From Phycisphaerae bacterium (GTDB lineage: Bacteria; Planctomycetota; Phycisphaerae; UBA1845; UTPLA1), in NCBI GenBank assembly GCA_019636475.1, contig JAHBXN010000004.1:310001-374000 (forward strand): a DNA stretch of 64,000 nt. The letters are read 5' to 3'. Positions 19,177 through 27,781 of this stretch are shown here, in pieces (the stretch's first letter is position 1; each line of letters begins with the position of its first letter). A model generated the notes under the pieces. The model did no database searches. It had not been told where the DNA came from and was given only the letters and a program-made list of their open reading frames with translations. Position numbers and translations under genes: made by a program.

Positions 19177-20796
19177 ATGGCAGCAAAGCAGATGATGTTT
19201 GACCATTCGGCCGCCGAGAACGTGGTCGCCGGTCTTTCCAAGTTGGCGGCGGCGGTGAAAGTGACGCTGGGTCCGACCGGCCGCAACGTGTTGCTACAGA
19301 AGTCCTGGGGTTCGCCCCGGGTGACGAAGGACGGCGTTTCGGTTTCGAAGGAAATCGAACTGCCCCAGCCGTTCGAGAACATGGGCGCCAAGATGGTGAA
19401 CGAGGCCGCGAGCAAGACCTCGGACATTGCCGGCGACGGCACGACGACGGCCGTTGTGCTGGCCGAAGCCATCTTCAAGGAAGGCCTCAAGAATGTGGCG
19501 GCCGGGGCAAACCCGATGCTCCTGAAGCGTGGCATTGATCGTGCGGTCGATGTTGCGGTTGAGCAGATCAAGAAGATGTCGACTCCTGTGAAGGGATCAA
19601 GCGACATTGCGAAGGTTGGTACTGTCAGTGCGAATGGCGATGTGGAAATCGGCGCCATGCTGGCCGAGGCGATGGAGCAGGTCGGCAAGGAGGGCGTCGT
19701 CTCAATTGAAGAAGGCAAGAGCTTCGAGACCGAGAAGAAGGTCGTCGAGGGCATGCAGTTTGATAAGGGCTACATCTCTCCCTACTTCATCACGGACACG
19801 AGCGAAATGCAGTGCGTGCTTGAAGACGCGTACGTGCTCATCTACGAAAAGAAGATAAGCAGCGTTCGCGATATCGTTCCGCTGCTGGAGAAGGTCGTTA
19901 CATCATCGAAGCCGCTGCTCATTCTGGCGGAGGATGTCGATGGCGAAGCACTGGCCGCCCTCGTCGTGAATCGGCTTCGCGGCATTCTGAAGGTCTGTGC
20001 CGTCAAGGCTCCCGGCTTCGGTGATCGGCGCAAGGCCATGTTGGAGGACATCGCTGTCATTACAAACGGCGAATTCATCAGCGAGGATCGGGGCTTGAAG
20101 CTGGACAGCATCGAGCTGAACCAGCTCGGACGGGCCAAGAAGATCATCGTCGAGAAGGAGAATACGACGATCATCGAAGGCAGCGGCAAGAAGTCGGACG
20201 TGACGGCACGGGCGAACCAGATTCGTGCGCAAATCGAGCGCACCACGAGCGACTACGATCGCGAGAAGCTACAGGAGCGTCTGGCCAAGCTCACGGGCGG
20301 CGTTGCGGTCATTCGGGTTGGCGGCGCCACCGAGATCGAGGTGAAGGAGCGCAAGGACCTGGTCGATGACGCGTTTCATGCGACGCGAGCGGCGGTTGAG
20401 GAGGGTGTGGTGCCGGGCGGCGGCGTGGCTCTGCTTCGCTGCATCGATCCCATCAAGTCCGCAGCCAAGAAGGTGGACGGCGATGAGCAGACCGGCATGA
20501 TGATTGTCTCGCGGGCGCTGAGGTATCCGACGCGACAGATCGCCGAGAACGGCGGCAAGGATGGTTCGGTCGTCGTCGAGCAGATTCTTGAACAGTCGGG
20601 CAGCTATGGGTACGACGCCCGGAAGGACGCGTACTGCGACATGATCAAGGCCGGCATCATTGATCCGGCGAAGGTCGTCCGCTCGGCGTTGCAGAATGCG
20701 GCAAGCGTGGCAGGCACGCTGCTGATGAGCAATGTGATGGTCACGGAACTGAAGGACAAAGACAAGGATCATGCGATTCCTGGTTCGATCCGATAA
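19177..20796 (+). CDS. groEL: chaperonin GroEL, copy 2 (no GGM tail)
   Basis: 539-residue second 60-kDa chaperonin subunit, 91 bp after groES, with AGGA before the ATG. Conserved: [28 protein letters not shown] (catalytic Asp), [33 protein letters not shown] (second catalytic Asp), so it should hydrolyse ATP. Unlike copy 1 it ends [19 protein letters not shown], with no Gly-Met repeats; this type of tail loss is known in additional GroELs with specialised clients. The Ser/Gln-rich differences in the equatorial domain ([14 protein letters not shown]) look closer to the housekeeping GroEL consensus than copy 1 does. A strong terminator follows, so the chaperonin operon ends here. Confidence 0.96.
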   Translation: MAAKQMMFDHSAAENVVAGLSKLAAAVKVTLGPTGRNVLLQKSWGSPRVTKDGVSVSKEIELPQPFENMGAKMVNEAASKTSDIAGDGTTTAVVLAEAIFKEGLKNVAAGANPMLLKRGIDRAVDVAVEQIKKMSTPVKGSSDIAKVGTVSANGDVEIGAMLAEAMEQVGKEGVVSIEEGKSFETEKKVVEGMQFDKGYISPYFITDTSEMQCVLEDAYVLIYEKKISSVRDIVPLLEKVVTSSKPLLILAEDVDGEALAALVVNRLRGILKVCAVKAPGFGDRRKAMLEDIAVITNGEFISEDRGLKLDSIELNQLGRAKKIIVEKENTTIIEGSGKKSDVTARANQIRAQIERTTSDYDREKLQERLAKLTGGVAVIRVGGATEIEVKERKDLVDDAFHATRAAVEEGVVPGGGVALLRCIDPIKSAAKKVDGDEQTGMMIVSRALRYPTRQIAENGGKDGSVVVEQILEQSGSYGYDARKDAYCDMIKAGIIDPAKVVRSALQNAASVAGTLLMSNVMVTELKDKDKDHAIPGSIR

Positions 20797-20817
20797 AGGA
20801 ATATCCTGAAGTGAATT

Positions 20818-20860
20818 CGGCATCGGGGCCGGGGGATTGCCCCGCCCGATGCCGATTTTT
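20818..20860 (+). terminator. Rho-independent terminator of the groEL-groES-groEL operon
   Basis: Stem CGGCATCGGG / CCCGATGCCG (20818-20827, 20845-20854) with an inner CGGGG/CCCCG extension, followed by TTTTT at 20856-20860. It lies 21 bp after the groEL2 stop. Confidence 0.85.
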
Positions 20861-20976
20861 GTTGGAAGAATCAGGAGGCATCAGCCTCTGTCACCGGCTC
20901 TGACGACGGGGATCAGTTCACAGCCGACGGTCAAGCCGCGAACGCAGCGCCCTTTCGTTGCCTAGACACAGAAACG

Positions 20977-22107
20977 ATGAACGTGGCGGAAAAGCGCGAT
21001 TACTACGAAGTGCTCGAAATCGGCCGCGACGCGTCGCCGGATGAGATCAAGCGCGCCTTTCGCAAGGCGGCAATGAAGTATCATCCGGACCGCAGTTCGT
21101 CGGATCCCGGAGCGGACGAAAAATTCAAGGAGGCCTCGGAAGCCTACGAGGTGCTCTCCGATCCTGAACGCCGCACGCGATACGATCGACATGGACATGC
21201 CGGTCTGAGCGGTGTTGCGGGTCACGATTTTTCGCGGATGAACCCCAACGATATCTTCAGCATCTTCGGGGACATCTTCGGGGACGTGTTTGGGGGCGGC
21301 CGTCGTGCTTCGCGCGGCGTCGATCTGCAAACGGAGATCGTGCTGAAGCTCGAGGACGTCGCCCAGGCGACCGAACGCCAGATCGAATTCACCCGAAATG
21401 ACTACTGCGACACATGCGCCGGCAAGGGCGCCGAGCCGGGCAGCAAGGTTGTCGCGTGTGACACATGCGGCGGATATGGCCAGGTCGAGCGAACGAGCGG
21501 CGGCGGGTTTTTCTCGACGCGCGTAGTGACGGCTTGTCCTGTGTGTCATGGTCGTGGCAAGTCGATCACGAAGCCCTGCAAGAGTTGCAGTGGTTCCGGG
21601 CGGATGCCGAAGCGGCGCGTGGTGACGGTCAAGATTCCCGCCGGCATTCATGACGGTCAGGCGATTCGACTGCGTGGCGAGGGCGAGCCCGGCGATGACG
21701 GGACCTCTCGCGGCGATCTTCACTGTTATGTCAGTGTGAAGGAGCATCCATTCCTTCAGCGACATGGCAATGACCTCCTGTGCGAATTGCCGATCAGTTT
21801 TTCGCAGGCCGCACTCGGCGCGAAGATCGAAGTTCCGACGCTCAGGGGGCGCCACGAGGTGGTGATTCCCGCGGGCACGCAGCACGGCGAGCTGATCCGT
21901 CTGCATCGCATGGGGCTGCCGGACATTCGCAACGGACGGCTCGGTGATCAGGCGGTGCGCGTGCTGATTGAAATTCCGCGCAAGTTGAATGCACGACAGG
22001 AGGAATTGCTCCGGGAATTTGCTCAGACGGAAGATGCTCGCGTGATGCCGAACAGCCGCGGGTTCTTCGACAAATTGAAGGATTTCTTTGACGGTCGCAC
22101 CGGTTGA
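20977..22107 (+). CDS. dnaJ: chaperone protein DnaJ
   Basis: Hsp40 co-chaperone that delivers clients to DnaK and stimulates its ATPase. 376 residues with all parts of a type I DnaJ: J domain (about 8-73) with the HPD triplet in KYHPDRSS; a short glycine/phenylalanine region (FSIFGDIFGDVFGGG); four zinc-binding repeats CDTCAGKG, CDTCGGYG, CPVCHGRG and CKSCSGSG (about 148-210); then two beta-barrel C-terminal domains. The ribosome site is weak. A separate transcription unit from the groEL operon is likely because a strong terminator lies before it. grpE follows after 192 bp; dnaK is not in the window. Confidence 0.96.
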   Translation: MNVAEKRDYYEVLEIGRDASPDEIKRAFRKAAMKYHPDRSSSDPGADEKFKEASEAYEVLSDPERRTRYDRHGHAGLSGVAGHDFSRMNPNDIFSIFGDIFGDVFGGGRRASRGVDLQTEIVLKLEDVAQATERQIEFTRNDYCDTCAGKGAEPGSKVVACDTCGGYGQVERTSGGGFFSTRVVTACPVCHGRGKSITKPCKSCSGSGRMPKRRVVTVKIPAGIHDGQAIRLRGEGEPGDDGTSRGDLHCYVSVKEHPFLQRHGNDLLCELPISFSQAALGAKIEVPTLRGRHEVVIPAGTQHGELIRLHRMGLPDIRNGRLGDQAVRVLIEIPRKLNARQEELLREFAQTEDARVMPNSRGFFDKLKDFFDGRTG

Positions 22108-22299
22108 GCGGGCGGTGATCGAAGATGGGTGCTGCCCGGGTTGCGTTAGTCGGTGTGCATTGAACCGCTATTGAGAGATGCGGGGCGATTCCGGTCGGTG
22201 GAAATCGCAGACCCATTCCACCGAGCTGTGCCTCAGGAGTGATGCGACGACGGCCGTCGCCTCCCACAAGGAACAAATGAACTCGCAAAAGAACTGACC

Positions 22300-22938
22300 A
22301 TGGGAGACCAGACAGAAGACAACATGGCACGCAACGGCCTTGAAGAACTTGAAGGCACGACCTCAAACGGGCGTCCGGATGGTGTCGTGTCGGACGACGG
22401 CGCGCCGATCGGTTCCGGCGTCGCAGCCGGGCCGGAAGATGAGAAAGCCGCACTGGTGCGCGAGCGAGACGAACTGAAGGACAAGCTCCTGAGAGCGCAG
22501 GCGGAGTGCGCGAATATCGCGAAGCGCCTCAATCAGCAACATGCGACTTCGCTGCGACATGCGTCGTCCGGCTTCGCTCGAAGCATGCTGCCCATTCTGG
22601 ACGGCCTGGAGCGCACGCTGCAAAGCCTTGAGCCAGCTGATCGGAACGATCCGATTTACGAGGGCGTCATGCTGCTTCGTGACGAATTCATCAAGGCGCT
22701 TCGCTCGAACGCAGTGGAGCCGATTGAGTCGGTCGGTCGCCCGTTCGATCCCGCATTTCACGAAGCGCTCATGCAGGATACAAATTCAGATCTGTCTTCC
22801 GGCACGGTCTCCCAGGAATTCGAACGCGGTTACAAATTGCATGATCGCGTTCTTCGGCATGCGAAAGTCGCCGTTTCGGCAAAGCCTCGCGAAGGCGACG
22901 GCGTTGACGATGGCGTCGAGACCGTGTTGAAGTCGTGA
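22300..22938 (+). CDS. grpE: nucleotide exchange factor GrpE
   Basis: Releases ADP from DnaK. 212 residues: a disordered acidic N-terminus (1-50), a long coiled coil (about 48-90, EKAALVRERDELKDKLLRAQ then AECANIAKRL), the four-helix region LPILDGLERTLQSL, and the beta-wing with FDPAFHEALMQ and GYKLHDRVLRHAKVAVSA, the family signature. It follows dnaJ on the same strand and is likely part of the same unit, though the 192-bp gap could hold its own start of transcription. The start at 22300 has no clear Shine-Dalgarno site. The tail is slightly acidic (EGDGVDDGVETVLKS). Confidence 0.95.
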   Translation: MGDQTEDNMARNGLEELEGTTSNGRPDGVVSDDGAPIGSGVAAGPEDEKAALVRERDELKDKLLRAQAECANIAKRLNQQHATSLRHASSGFARSMLPILDGLERTLQSLEPADRNDPIYEGVMLLRDEFIKALRSNAVEPIESVGRPFDPAFHEALMQDTNSDLSSGTVSQEFERGYKLHDRVLRHAKVAVSAKPREGDGVDDGVETVLKS

Positions 22939-22991
22939 GCATTGGATTGAGTGCAGGCCGGACAGGTTCCGTTCGGTAGGAGCACGCAGAT

Positions 22992-23381
22992 ATGCCGACG
23001 TACGAGTATCAGTGCGAGGAATGTGGTTCCGTGTTCGACGTGTTTCAGTCGATCAAGGCATCCCCCCTCAAGAAAGCGGAGTGTGAAACCTGCGGCAAGT
23101 TGCGCCGGGTCAGTCGATTGATCGGCACCGGAGCGGCCGTGATTTTCAAGGGGGCGGGATTCTATCAGACCGACTATCGGAGCGAAAGCTATCGCAAGGC
23201 CGCGAAGTCAGACTCTGAAGCCGGTTCGGGCCAATCGGCGGAAAAGAGCGGCTCCGACGCCAAGTCAACATCGGAATCCAACTCCGCCGGGGCCTCGTCA
23301 TCCGGCGCGAAATCCGCTGAATCAAAGGCGCCCAAACCCGGTGGTGGCAAGCCGGGCAAGCAATCCAAATCTTCCAAATGA
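22992..23381 (+). CDS. FmdB-family zinc-ribbon protein
   Basis: 129 residues. The N-terminal half MPTYEYQCEECG...CETCGK binds one zinc through Cys8, Cys11, Cys31 and Cys34 and matches the FmdB/putative regulatory zinc-ribbon family, often annotated as a regulator though its role is not established. It continues with the family's KGAGFYQTDYR block. Residues 70-129 are low-complexity Ser/Lys/Gly/Ala, a common disordered tail. AGGAG lies 10 bp before the ATG. It follows grpE by 53 bp and is probably cotranscribed with dnaJ-grpE, an association seen in other planctomycete genomes by recollection only. Confidence 0.88.
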   Translation: MPTYEYQCEECGSVFDVFQSIKASPLKKAECETCGKLRRVSRLIGTGAAVIFKGAGFYQTDYRSESYRKAAKSDSEAGSGQSAEKSGSDAKSTSESNSAGASSSGAKSAESKAPKPGGGKPGKQSKSSK

Positions 23382-23423
23382 AGGCGGTGCAGATGCCGCG
23401 GCACGCACGGACCGATTGCCGTC

Positions 23424-23849
23424 TCATCCGTACCAACTGGGCGGCTGGGATTCTATCAGGCGGCACGCATCCGGGTGGTTGACGGCGAACTCCGCGCCGA
23501 TCAGGAATCCCTGTTGAGTGATCGTGCAGTGTCGGACGATCGCCGGCACCCGGTGCGCTTCGGTGTCAGACCAGAACAACTTCACCGCCAGAATCGAACC
23601 GACGCTCAGGCCGTGATCGCAGTAGAACGCCAGGCCGTCGCTGGAGACATCCTGGAGTGTGGCGGATTCGTCATGATGAGCGCCGGCATCGAGACGCGCG
23701 TACAGGATGGGCACAGCGCGATGATATCGCGTGGACGCTCGGCGGTTTCGATAAAGCGCGCTGCTCGAGATTTTTGCCGCGCGTTCGACAAAACGTTGAA
23801 TCTCGCGTTCCATGATGTGCGCAATCGGAGTTGGGGCCGTCTGGGTCAT
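23424..23849 (-). CDS. PilZ-domain protein
   Basis: A 141-residue protein with one PilZ domain, a typical receptor for cyclic di-GMP. The ligand motifs are present: RRASTRYHR (RxxxR, about residues 36-44) and DVSSDGLAFYC (D/NxSxxG, about 68-78). The first 35 residues are helical (IMEREIQRFVERAAKISSS). No output domain is fused, so it probably acts by binding a partner. It stands alone, converging on the FmdB gene and divergent from the LPP20-like/cyclase pair. The adjacent cyclase makes cAMP or cGMP by family, not c-di-GMP, so proximity alone does not link them. Confidence 0.85.
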   Translation of the reverse strand: MTQTAPTPIAHIMEREIQRFVERAAKISSSALYRNRRASTRYHRAVPILYARLDAGAHHDESATLQDVSSDGLAFYCDHGLSVGSILAVKLFWSDTEAHRVPAIVRHCTITQQGFLIGAEFAVNHPDACRLIESQPPSWYG

Positions 23850-24142
23850 AAGCTTCCTCTAATGGCCTTGGCGCGTCGCTGCCGATTGTTCCCACGCGCA
23901 TATGGTTTTCATCGCGCCGCGCATCTGCATCGCGGTCTTCGCGTGGATTATCCTACAATACAGTCTGCCTCCGTTGCGCGAGGCAGGGGCACTTCTCGGA
24001 CCCAGACCGCTCGGATCTCGGGTTGCCGCCTGGTTTTTCGGAGCCGCAGGGGAGTTCGCGATCGAATGGGCGGGCTGACAGTAGGGTCGGCGCGGCTGAT
24101 GAGCCATTCTGCGGCGATTCATTATTTCGTGTTCCGGTTCAC

Positions 24143-24171
24143 TTGTCTGTCATTGCATCGCGGCATAGAGT
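24143..24171 (+). promoter_or_regulatory. candidate promoter of the LPP20-like/cyclase pair
   Basis: TTGTCT (24143-24148), 17 bp, TAGAGT (24166-24171), both with four of six matches, about 95 bp upstream of the ATG at 24268. Weak evidence. Confidence 0.3.
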
Positions 24172-24267
24172 TTCTGTCGATTGTTGGCAGGCCTGTGCCA
24201 GGCAATCATTTCTAATTACGGAACTCCGAGTCACACCGCACCGCCGTCGGACCCGTGGAGAGGTGTT

Positions 24268-25395
24268 ATGAATTCTCGAATTCTCTTTCGCGCGGTGTGT
24301 TTACTCCCATTCGCTCTGGCCTTCGGTGTATTGGGCGCGATCTCGACGCCGCTCGGTGCACAGGAAGCGCTGCCGCCTGGACTGAAGCCACATAAGCGGC
24401 CCGCGGCCAATGGCGACATTGATTGGACGAACGGATTCGTGCAGGCGCGCGGATTCGGTCGAGCGAAGGGCCGCAGCCCCCAGGATCGGCAGATGGCAGA
24501 GCGTGCGGCGACGGTGGTCGCGGTGCGAAACGCGCTCGCATTGTCGATGGGTCTGAAGATCGACGACAAGGGTCGTCTCGGTGGCGTGCGGAACGGTGAG
24601 GTGCGCATTCGAGGCAAGGTGAAGGGATACAAAGTCTATCTTTCCGAGTGGCATCCCGACGAGCGGCCGCCACGATTCAAGGTGAAAGTTCGTGTGCCGA
24701 TCTGGGGATTGGAAGGGGTCAGCTCAGTCGTTTATGAGCGGAAACATCAGGAGGCGTCGCGCGGCGTCTCGCATGTCGCGCTGGTGCGTGAGCGGATCGA
24801 TGTGTCGGACTGCGTGCTGATTATTGACGCACGGGGTACGGGAATTGAGCCGTGCCTGTTTCCGTCAATCATTGATTCAAGTGGCCGCGTCATCTATGAC
24901 GTGAGCGTCATGCAGGCCGGGGTCGATCGTTGCGAGAGACCGCTGCGTTATGCCGAAACATCGATGTCTTCGGAGGAACTCAGGGCATGGGCGGAGATCT
25001 CGTGGGATGAAGCGCAGGTGGCATCGCTTCAGCAGGTTGGGGCGCCGCCGCAGTGGCCGGTCGAGCTGATGTTTGGATTTGAGGGCTCGGAGTCAGGAGT
25101 CATGGCCTTGGGGGTTGTGTCGGCGCCGCCGGCTGCTTCTCAACCCACGACGCAATCGAGCGGTCGACGCAGGAAACGTGTCATCCAGGCGGTGAAAACG
25201 CCGACTTCGGGTGACACGAAGATTGTGCTGACAAAGGCGGATGCGGAAGAACTGGCGAAGAGTGCGGAGGGGGCGAGCCTTATCCGAAGCGGCCGAGTGA
25301 TCGTGGTCGTCGACACGGTTGCGGCGGGTGTGCAAGGGCGTGGCGAATCGGCCGGAGACGACGCCTATCTGGCGACGGAGCAACCGTCGAATTGA
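24268..25395 (+). CDS. exported LPP20-like protein
   Basis: 375 residues; ATG 24268 follows GGAGAGG. A clear signal peptide (residues 1-28, FRAVCLLPFALAFGVLGAIS, cleaved near LGAQEA) sends it to the periplasm or outer membrane. Residues about 50-150 have the LPP20 pattern: ARGFGRAKGRSPQDRQMAER followed by AAxxAVRNALALSMGL and a strand-rich part ending KVKVRVPIWG. The middle (VLIIDARGTGIEPCLFPSI) is shared with proteins of the same type; the end is an Arg/Ser linker and a short GDTKIVLTKADAEE segment. The next gene's TTG overlaps its stop by 4 bp, so the two are translationally coupled, which suggests a joint function with the CHASE2 cyclase. I cannot give a biochemical role. Confidence 0.75.
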   Translation: MNSRILFRAVCLLPFALAFGVLGAISTPLGAQEALPPGLKPHKRPAANGDIDWTNGFVQARGFGRAKGRSPQDRQMAERAATVVAVRNALALSMGLKIDDKGRLGGVRNGEVRIRGKVKGYKVYLSEWHPDERPPRFKVKVRVPIWGLEGVSSVVYERKHQEASRGVSHVALVRERIDVSDCVLIIDARGTGIEPCLFPSIIDSSGRVIYDVSVMQAGVDRCERPLRYAETSMSSEELRAWAEISWDEAQVASLQQVGAPPQWPVELMFGFEGSESGVMALGVVSAPPAASQPTTQSSGRRRKRVIQAVKTPTSGDTKIVLTKADAEELAKSAEGASLIRSGRVIVVVDTVAAGVQGRGESAGDDAYLATEQPSN

Positions 25396-27326
25396 GCGAT
25401 CGGGATCGCGAAAGTCCGGCAGCCTATCTTCAGGATCGCCCGGTTCTTTCGCGGTCGGGGGCGTGGGTCTGCGTCGTCGTGGGGCCGCTGGCGACGGCGA
25501 TCATTGCGATCTGGCTGTGCAATCTTCCGGGAATCTCCCGGCTGGAAGGCGCGACGCTGGACTGGCGATTCCAATCTCGCAGCCCGCGCAGTTCCACCAC
25601 AAAACTGGTCATCATTGAAGTGGATGAGGACAGCCGGCGTGAATTGAAGCACGACGGTCTGGTTTTCAATTTGCGGGAACATCTTGCGAAGGCGATCGAC
25701 CATCTTGCGGAGGCCGGGGCACTCGTGGTCGGGCTGGATATCTGGCTTGAGGATCGGACGACGCCGGAAGTCGACGATGCGCTGGCGACAGCCATCGCTC
25801 GTTCGAATGTGGTGGTTGCGACGGTTTACAGCGATGGCGGCGTGATTCGTGCCGCCGATCTTTTTCTCGAAGCGGGCGCAGTCGAGGGAGTGATTTCGGT
25901 TGAGCCGGATCCAGGCGATAACGTGCTTCGGCGTGTGAATCCTTGCCTATTTCTGGATGTGCTGGTTGATGGCAGGCTTTCGGAGTCGTCGCGCCTTGCT
26001 CATTTCCCGCTGTCGCTTGCCTTGTTTGCGGTTCTGGATCAGGACGACCATGCGGCGATCTCGTTCAGTGATGATCGGGCGCTTGTCGGCCCGCATCAAC
26101 TGCGGGCCGGCGAACTGGTGGACTACGTCGCGGTGAAGCGAGGCGGTGATGGGGACGCTTTTCGGTGGCAGACCATGTCTCTCGCGGATGCGGTGCTGGC
26201 GCGATTTGATTCGAAATTGATAGATGGGGCGATCGTGATCATCGGTGAGTCAAGAATGGTGTCTGATTCGTTCAGGACCCCGTTGTCGTCGGAGCCGACG
26301 CCCGGCATCTATTACCATGCCAATGTAGTGGCACAGATACTCGAAGACCGGCATCTCGACGATTCATGGTGCAGGCCGTCGTCGGCCGAAGCGCTGGCCG
26401 GCGGTTCGGCGTGGGCGGCCGGAATTTTGGCGTGGATTCCGCTGGTTTATGGACGACGGCGCGGCCGATGGATTCAAGCTGCGTGGTTCGCCGTCCTAAG
26501 CGCGGGCCTTCTGCCGGGTCTTTGGATCGCGATGGCTCACTGGGCGTTTGATCAATCAATCGTGGTGCCGATGGTCGGTCCACTGCTGGGTATTGTCGTG
26601 GCGCTGGCAGTGGCTTACGGGGCGCGGTGGATTCTGGTTTCAATGGAGGCCGGGCGGCTGGCTGAGCGTGCCCGTCGCATTGAACGGTTGTTCAGCCGCA
26701 GCGTGTCCTCGCGGGTGCTGGAGGCAATCAAGGCGAATCCCGAGCGAATCGCGGCCACCGAGGTCCGCGACGTGACGATCCTGTTCTGTGACCTGCGCGA
26801 TTACACCAGACAGACGTACGACATGCCGCCGATGCGGGTGGCCGCGATGCTGAACGAGTATTACGAATATATCACGTCGGCCGTCTTCGAAGAGGACGGT
26901 TTTCTGGATAAGTTCGTGGGTGACGCGATGATGGCGGTTTTTTCAGCGCCGATTGAGCAGCCGGATCATGCGGCGCGCGCGGTCCGTGCGGCGATGGGGC
27001 TCAAGGCACGGCTGCTGGAACTCAATGCACATCGCACCTCGCGCGGCGAAGCCGCGTTGTCGTGCGGCATCGGGCTGCATTCGGGGCCTGCAGCGCTGGG
27101 GCATGTCGGGAGCGCGGAACGTTCGAACTATACGGTCGTCGGCGCGACGGTGAATCTCGCGTCGCGCATCGAGGGGCACACGCGCGGCGGAGAGATTCTG
27201 GCCAGTCAGGCTTTGTTCGATCGGCTGGATCCGTCGTTTCAGAAACGGGCCCGGCCGTTCGGCATGGTGGAACTACGCGGGGCGACCGGCAAACATGCGC
27301 TGTATGAAATTGTGATCCCAGCCTGA
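25392..27326 (+). CDS. CHASE2-domain class III adenylate/guanylate cyclase
   Basis: 644-residue membrane receptor that makes a cyclic nucleotide. Order: one N-terminal membrane segment (about 24-46), CHASE2 sensory domain outside the membrane (about 50-330; FQSRSPRSSTTKLVIIEVD and GALVVGLDIWLEDRTTPEVD are typical), three C-terminal membrane segments (about 330-420), then the cyclase (about 455-640). The catalytic domain shows VTILFCDLRDYT (first metal Asp), EDGFLDKFVGDAMMAVF (second Asp and KFxGD) and NYTVVGATVNLASRIE (Asn and Arg that stabilise the transition state). Start TTG 25392 overlaps the previous stop (TTGA). Substrate choice ATP versus GTP not certain; ATP is more common in this architecture. 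Its ligand is unknown; the LPP20-like partner may relay it. Confidence 0.9.
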   Translation: MSDRDRESPAAYLQDRPVLSRSGAWVCVVVGPLATAIIAIWLCNLPGISRLEGATLDWRFQSRSPRSSTTKLVIIEVDEDSRRELKHDGLVFNLREHLAKAIDHLAEAGALVVGLDIWLEDRTTPEVDDALATAIARSNVVVATVYSDGGVIRAADLFLEAGAVEGVISVEPDPGDNVLRRVNPCLFLDVLVDGRLSESSRLAHFPLSLALFAVLDQDDHAAISFSDDRALVGPHQLRAGELVDYVAVKRGGDGDAFRWQTMSLADAVLARFDSKLIDGAIVIIGESRMVSDSFRTPLSSEPTPGIYYHANVVAQILEDRHLDDSWCRPSSAEALAGGSAWAAGILAWIPLVYGRRRGRWIQAAWFAVLSAGLLPGLWIAMAHWAFDQSIVVPMVGPLLGIVVALAVAYGARWILVSMEAGRLAERARRIERLFSRSVSSRVLEAIKANPERIAATEVRDVTILFCDLRDYTRQTYDMPPMRVAAMLNEYYEYITSAVFEEDGFLDKFVGDAMMAVFSAPIEQPDHAARAVRAAMGLKARLLELNAHRTSRGEAALSCGIGLHSGPAALGHVGSAERSNYTVVGATVNLASRIEGHTRGGEILASQALFDRLDPSFQKRARPFGMVELRGATGKHALYEIVIPA

Positions 27327-27350
27327 CAATCGGCGTGGTTTTCGATTGTC
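27325..27350 (+). terminator. hairpin at the end of the cyclase gene
   Basis: Perfect 8-bp stem GACAATCG / CGATTGTC (27325-27332, 27343-27350) beginning inside the stop codon, 10-nt loop GCGTGGTTTT. No T-run follows the stem; terminator status tentative. Confidence 0.45.
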
Positions 27351-27487
27351 GCGACATGGTTGGTTTGAATGAAATAGACGATGGTATAAATGCGGGCATC
27401 GGCCACCGATCCGCGCGTGGTGGTCGGTGGAGGGTGTGTGCGGCATGTGGCTGGCCTGTGTTGCCTCTGCCAGCCGGCGCCATCGTA

Positions 27488-27516
27488 TTGAATCGCGCGA
27501 CGAGAATCAGTATATT
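27488..27516 (+). promoter_or_regulatory. promoter of the amidohydrolase cluster
   Basis: TTGAAT (27488-27493, four of six), exactly 17 bp, TATATT (27511-27516, five of six), in the 455-bp gap before the first amidohydrolase-like gene. The leader would be about 260 nt. The rest of the gap shows no gene. Confidence 0.5.
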
Positions 27517-27781
27517 CGAGCTAATTGTAAAGGTCTGTCCGGCCGAAATGCCAACCGCTGGGGCGGGTCGGCGGGATACGCGGCGCGTGTTTTGGGACGT
27601 TTCTGTTCCGAATTTAAGCGCTGCCGTCGCCCGAATCGGGCGATGAAATTTCAGGTTGGGCGGGGGCCTTCCAGAATCCGGGATACGCTGCCGGGATTTT
27701 GTGTGAGCGGCAGAGAATTAGCTCGTTTACAACATCGCCTTCCTGCCACCTCGGCGTGGGGAATCCTAGTCTAAAGTTGGG

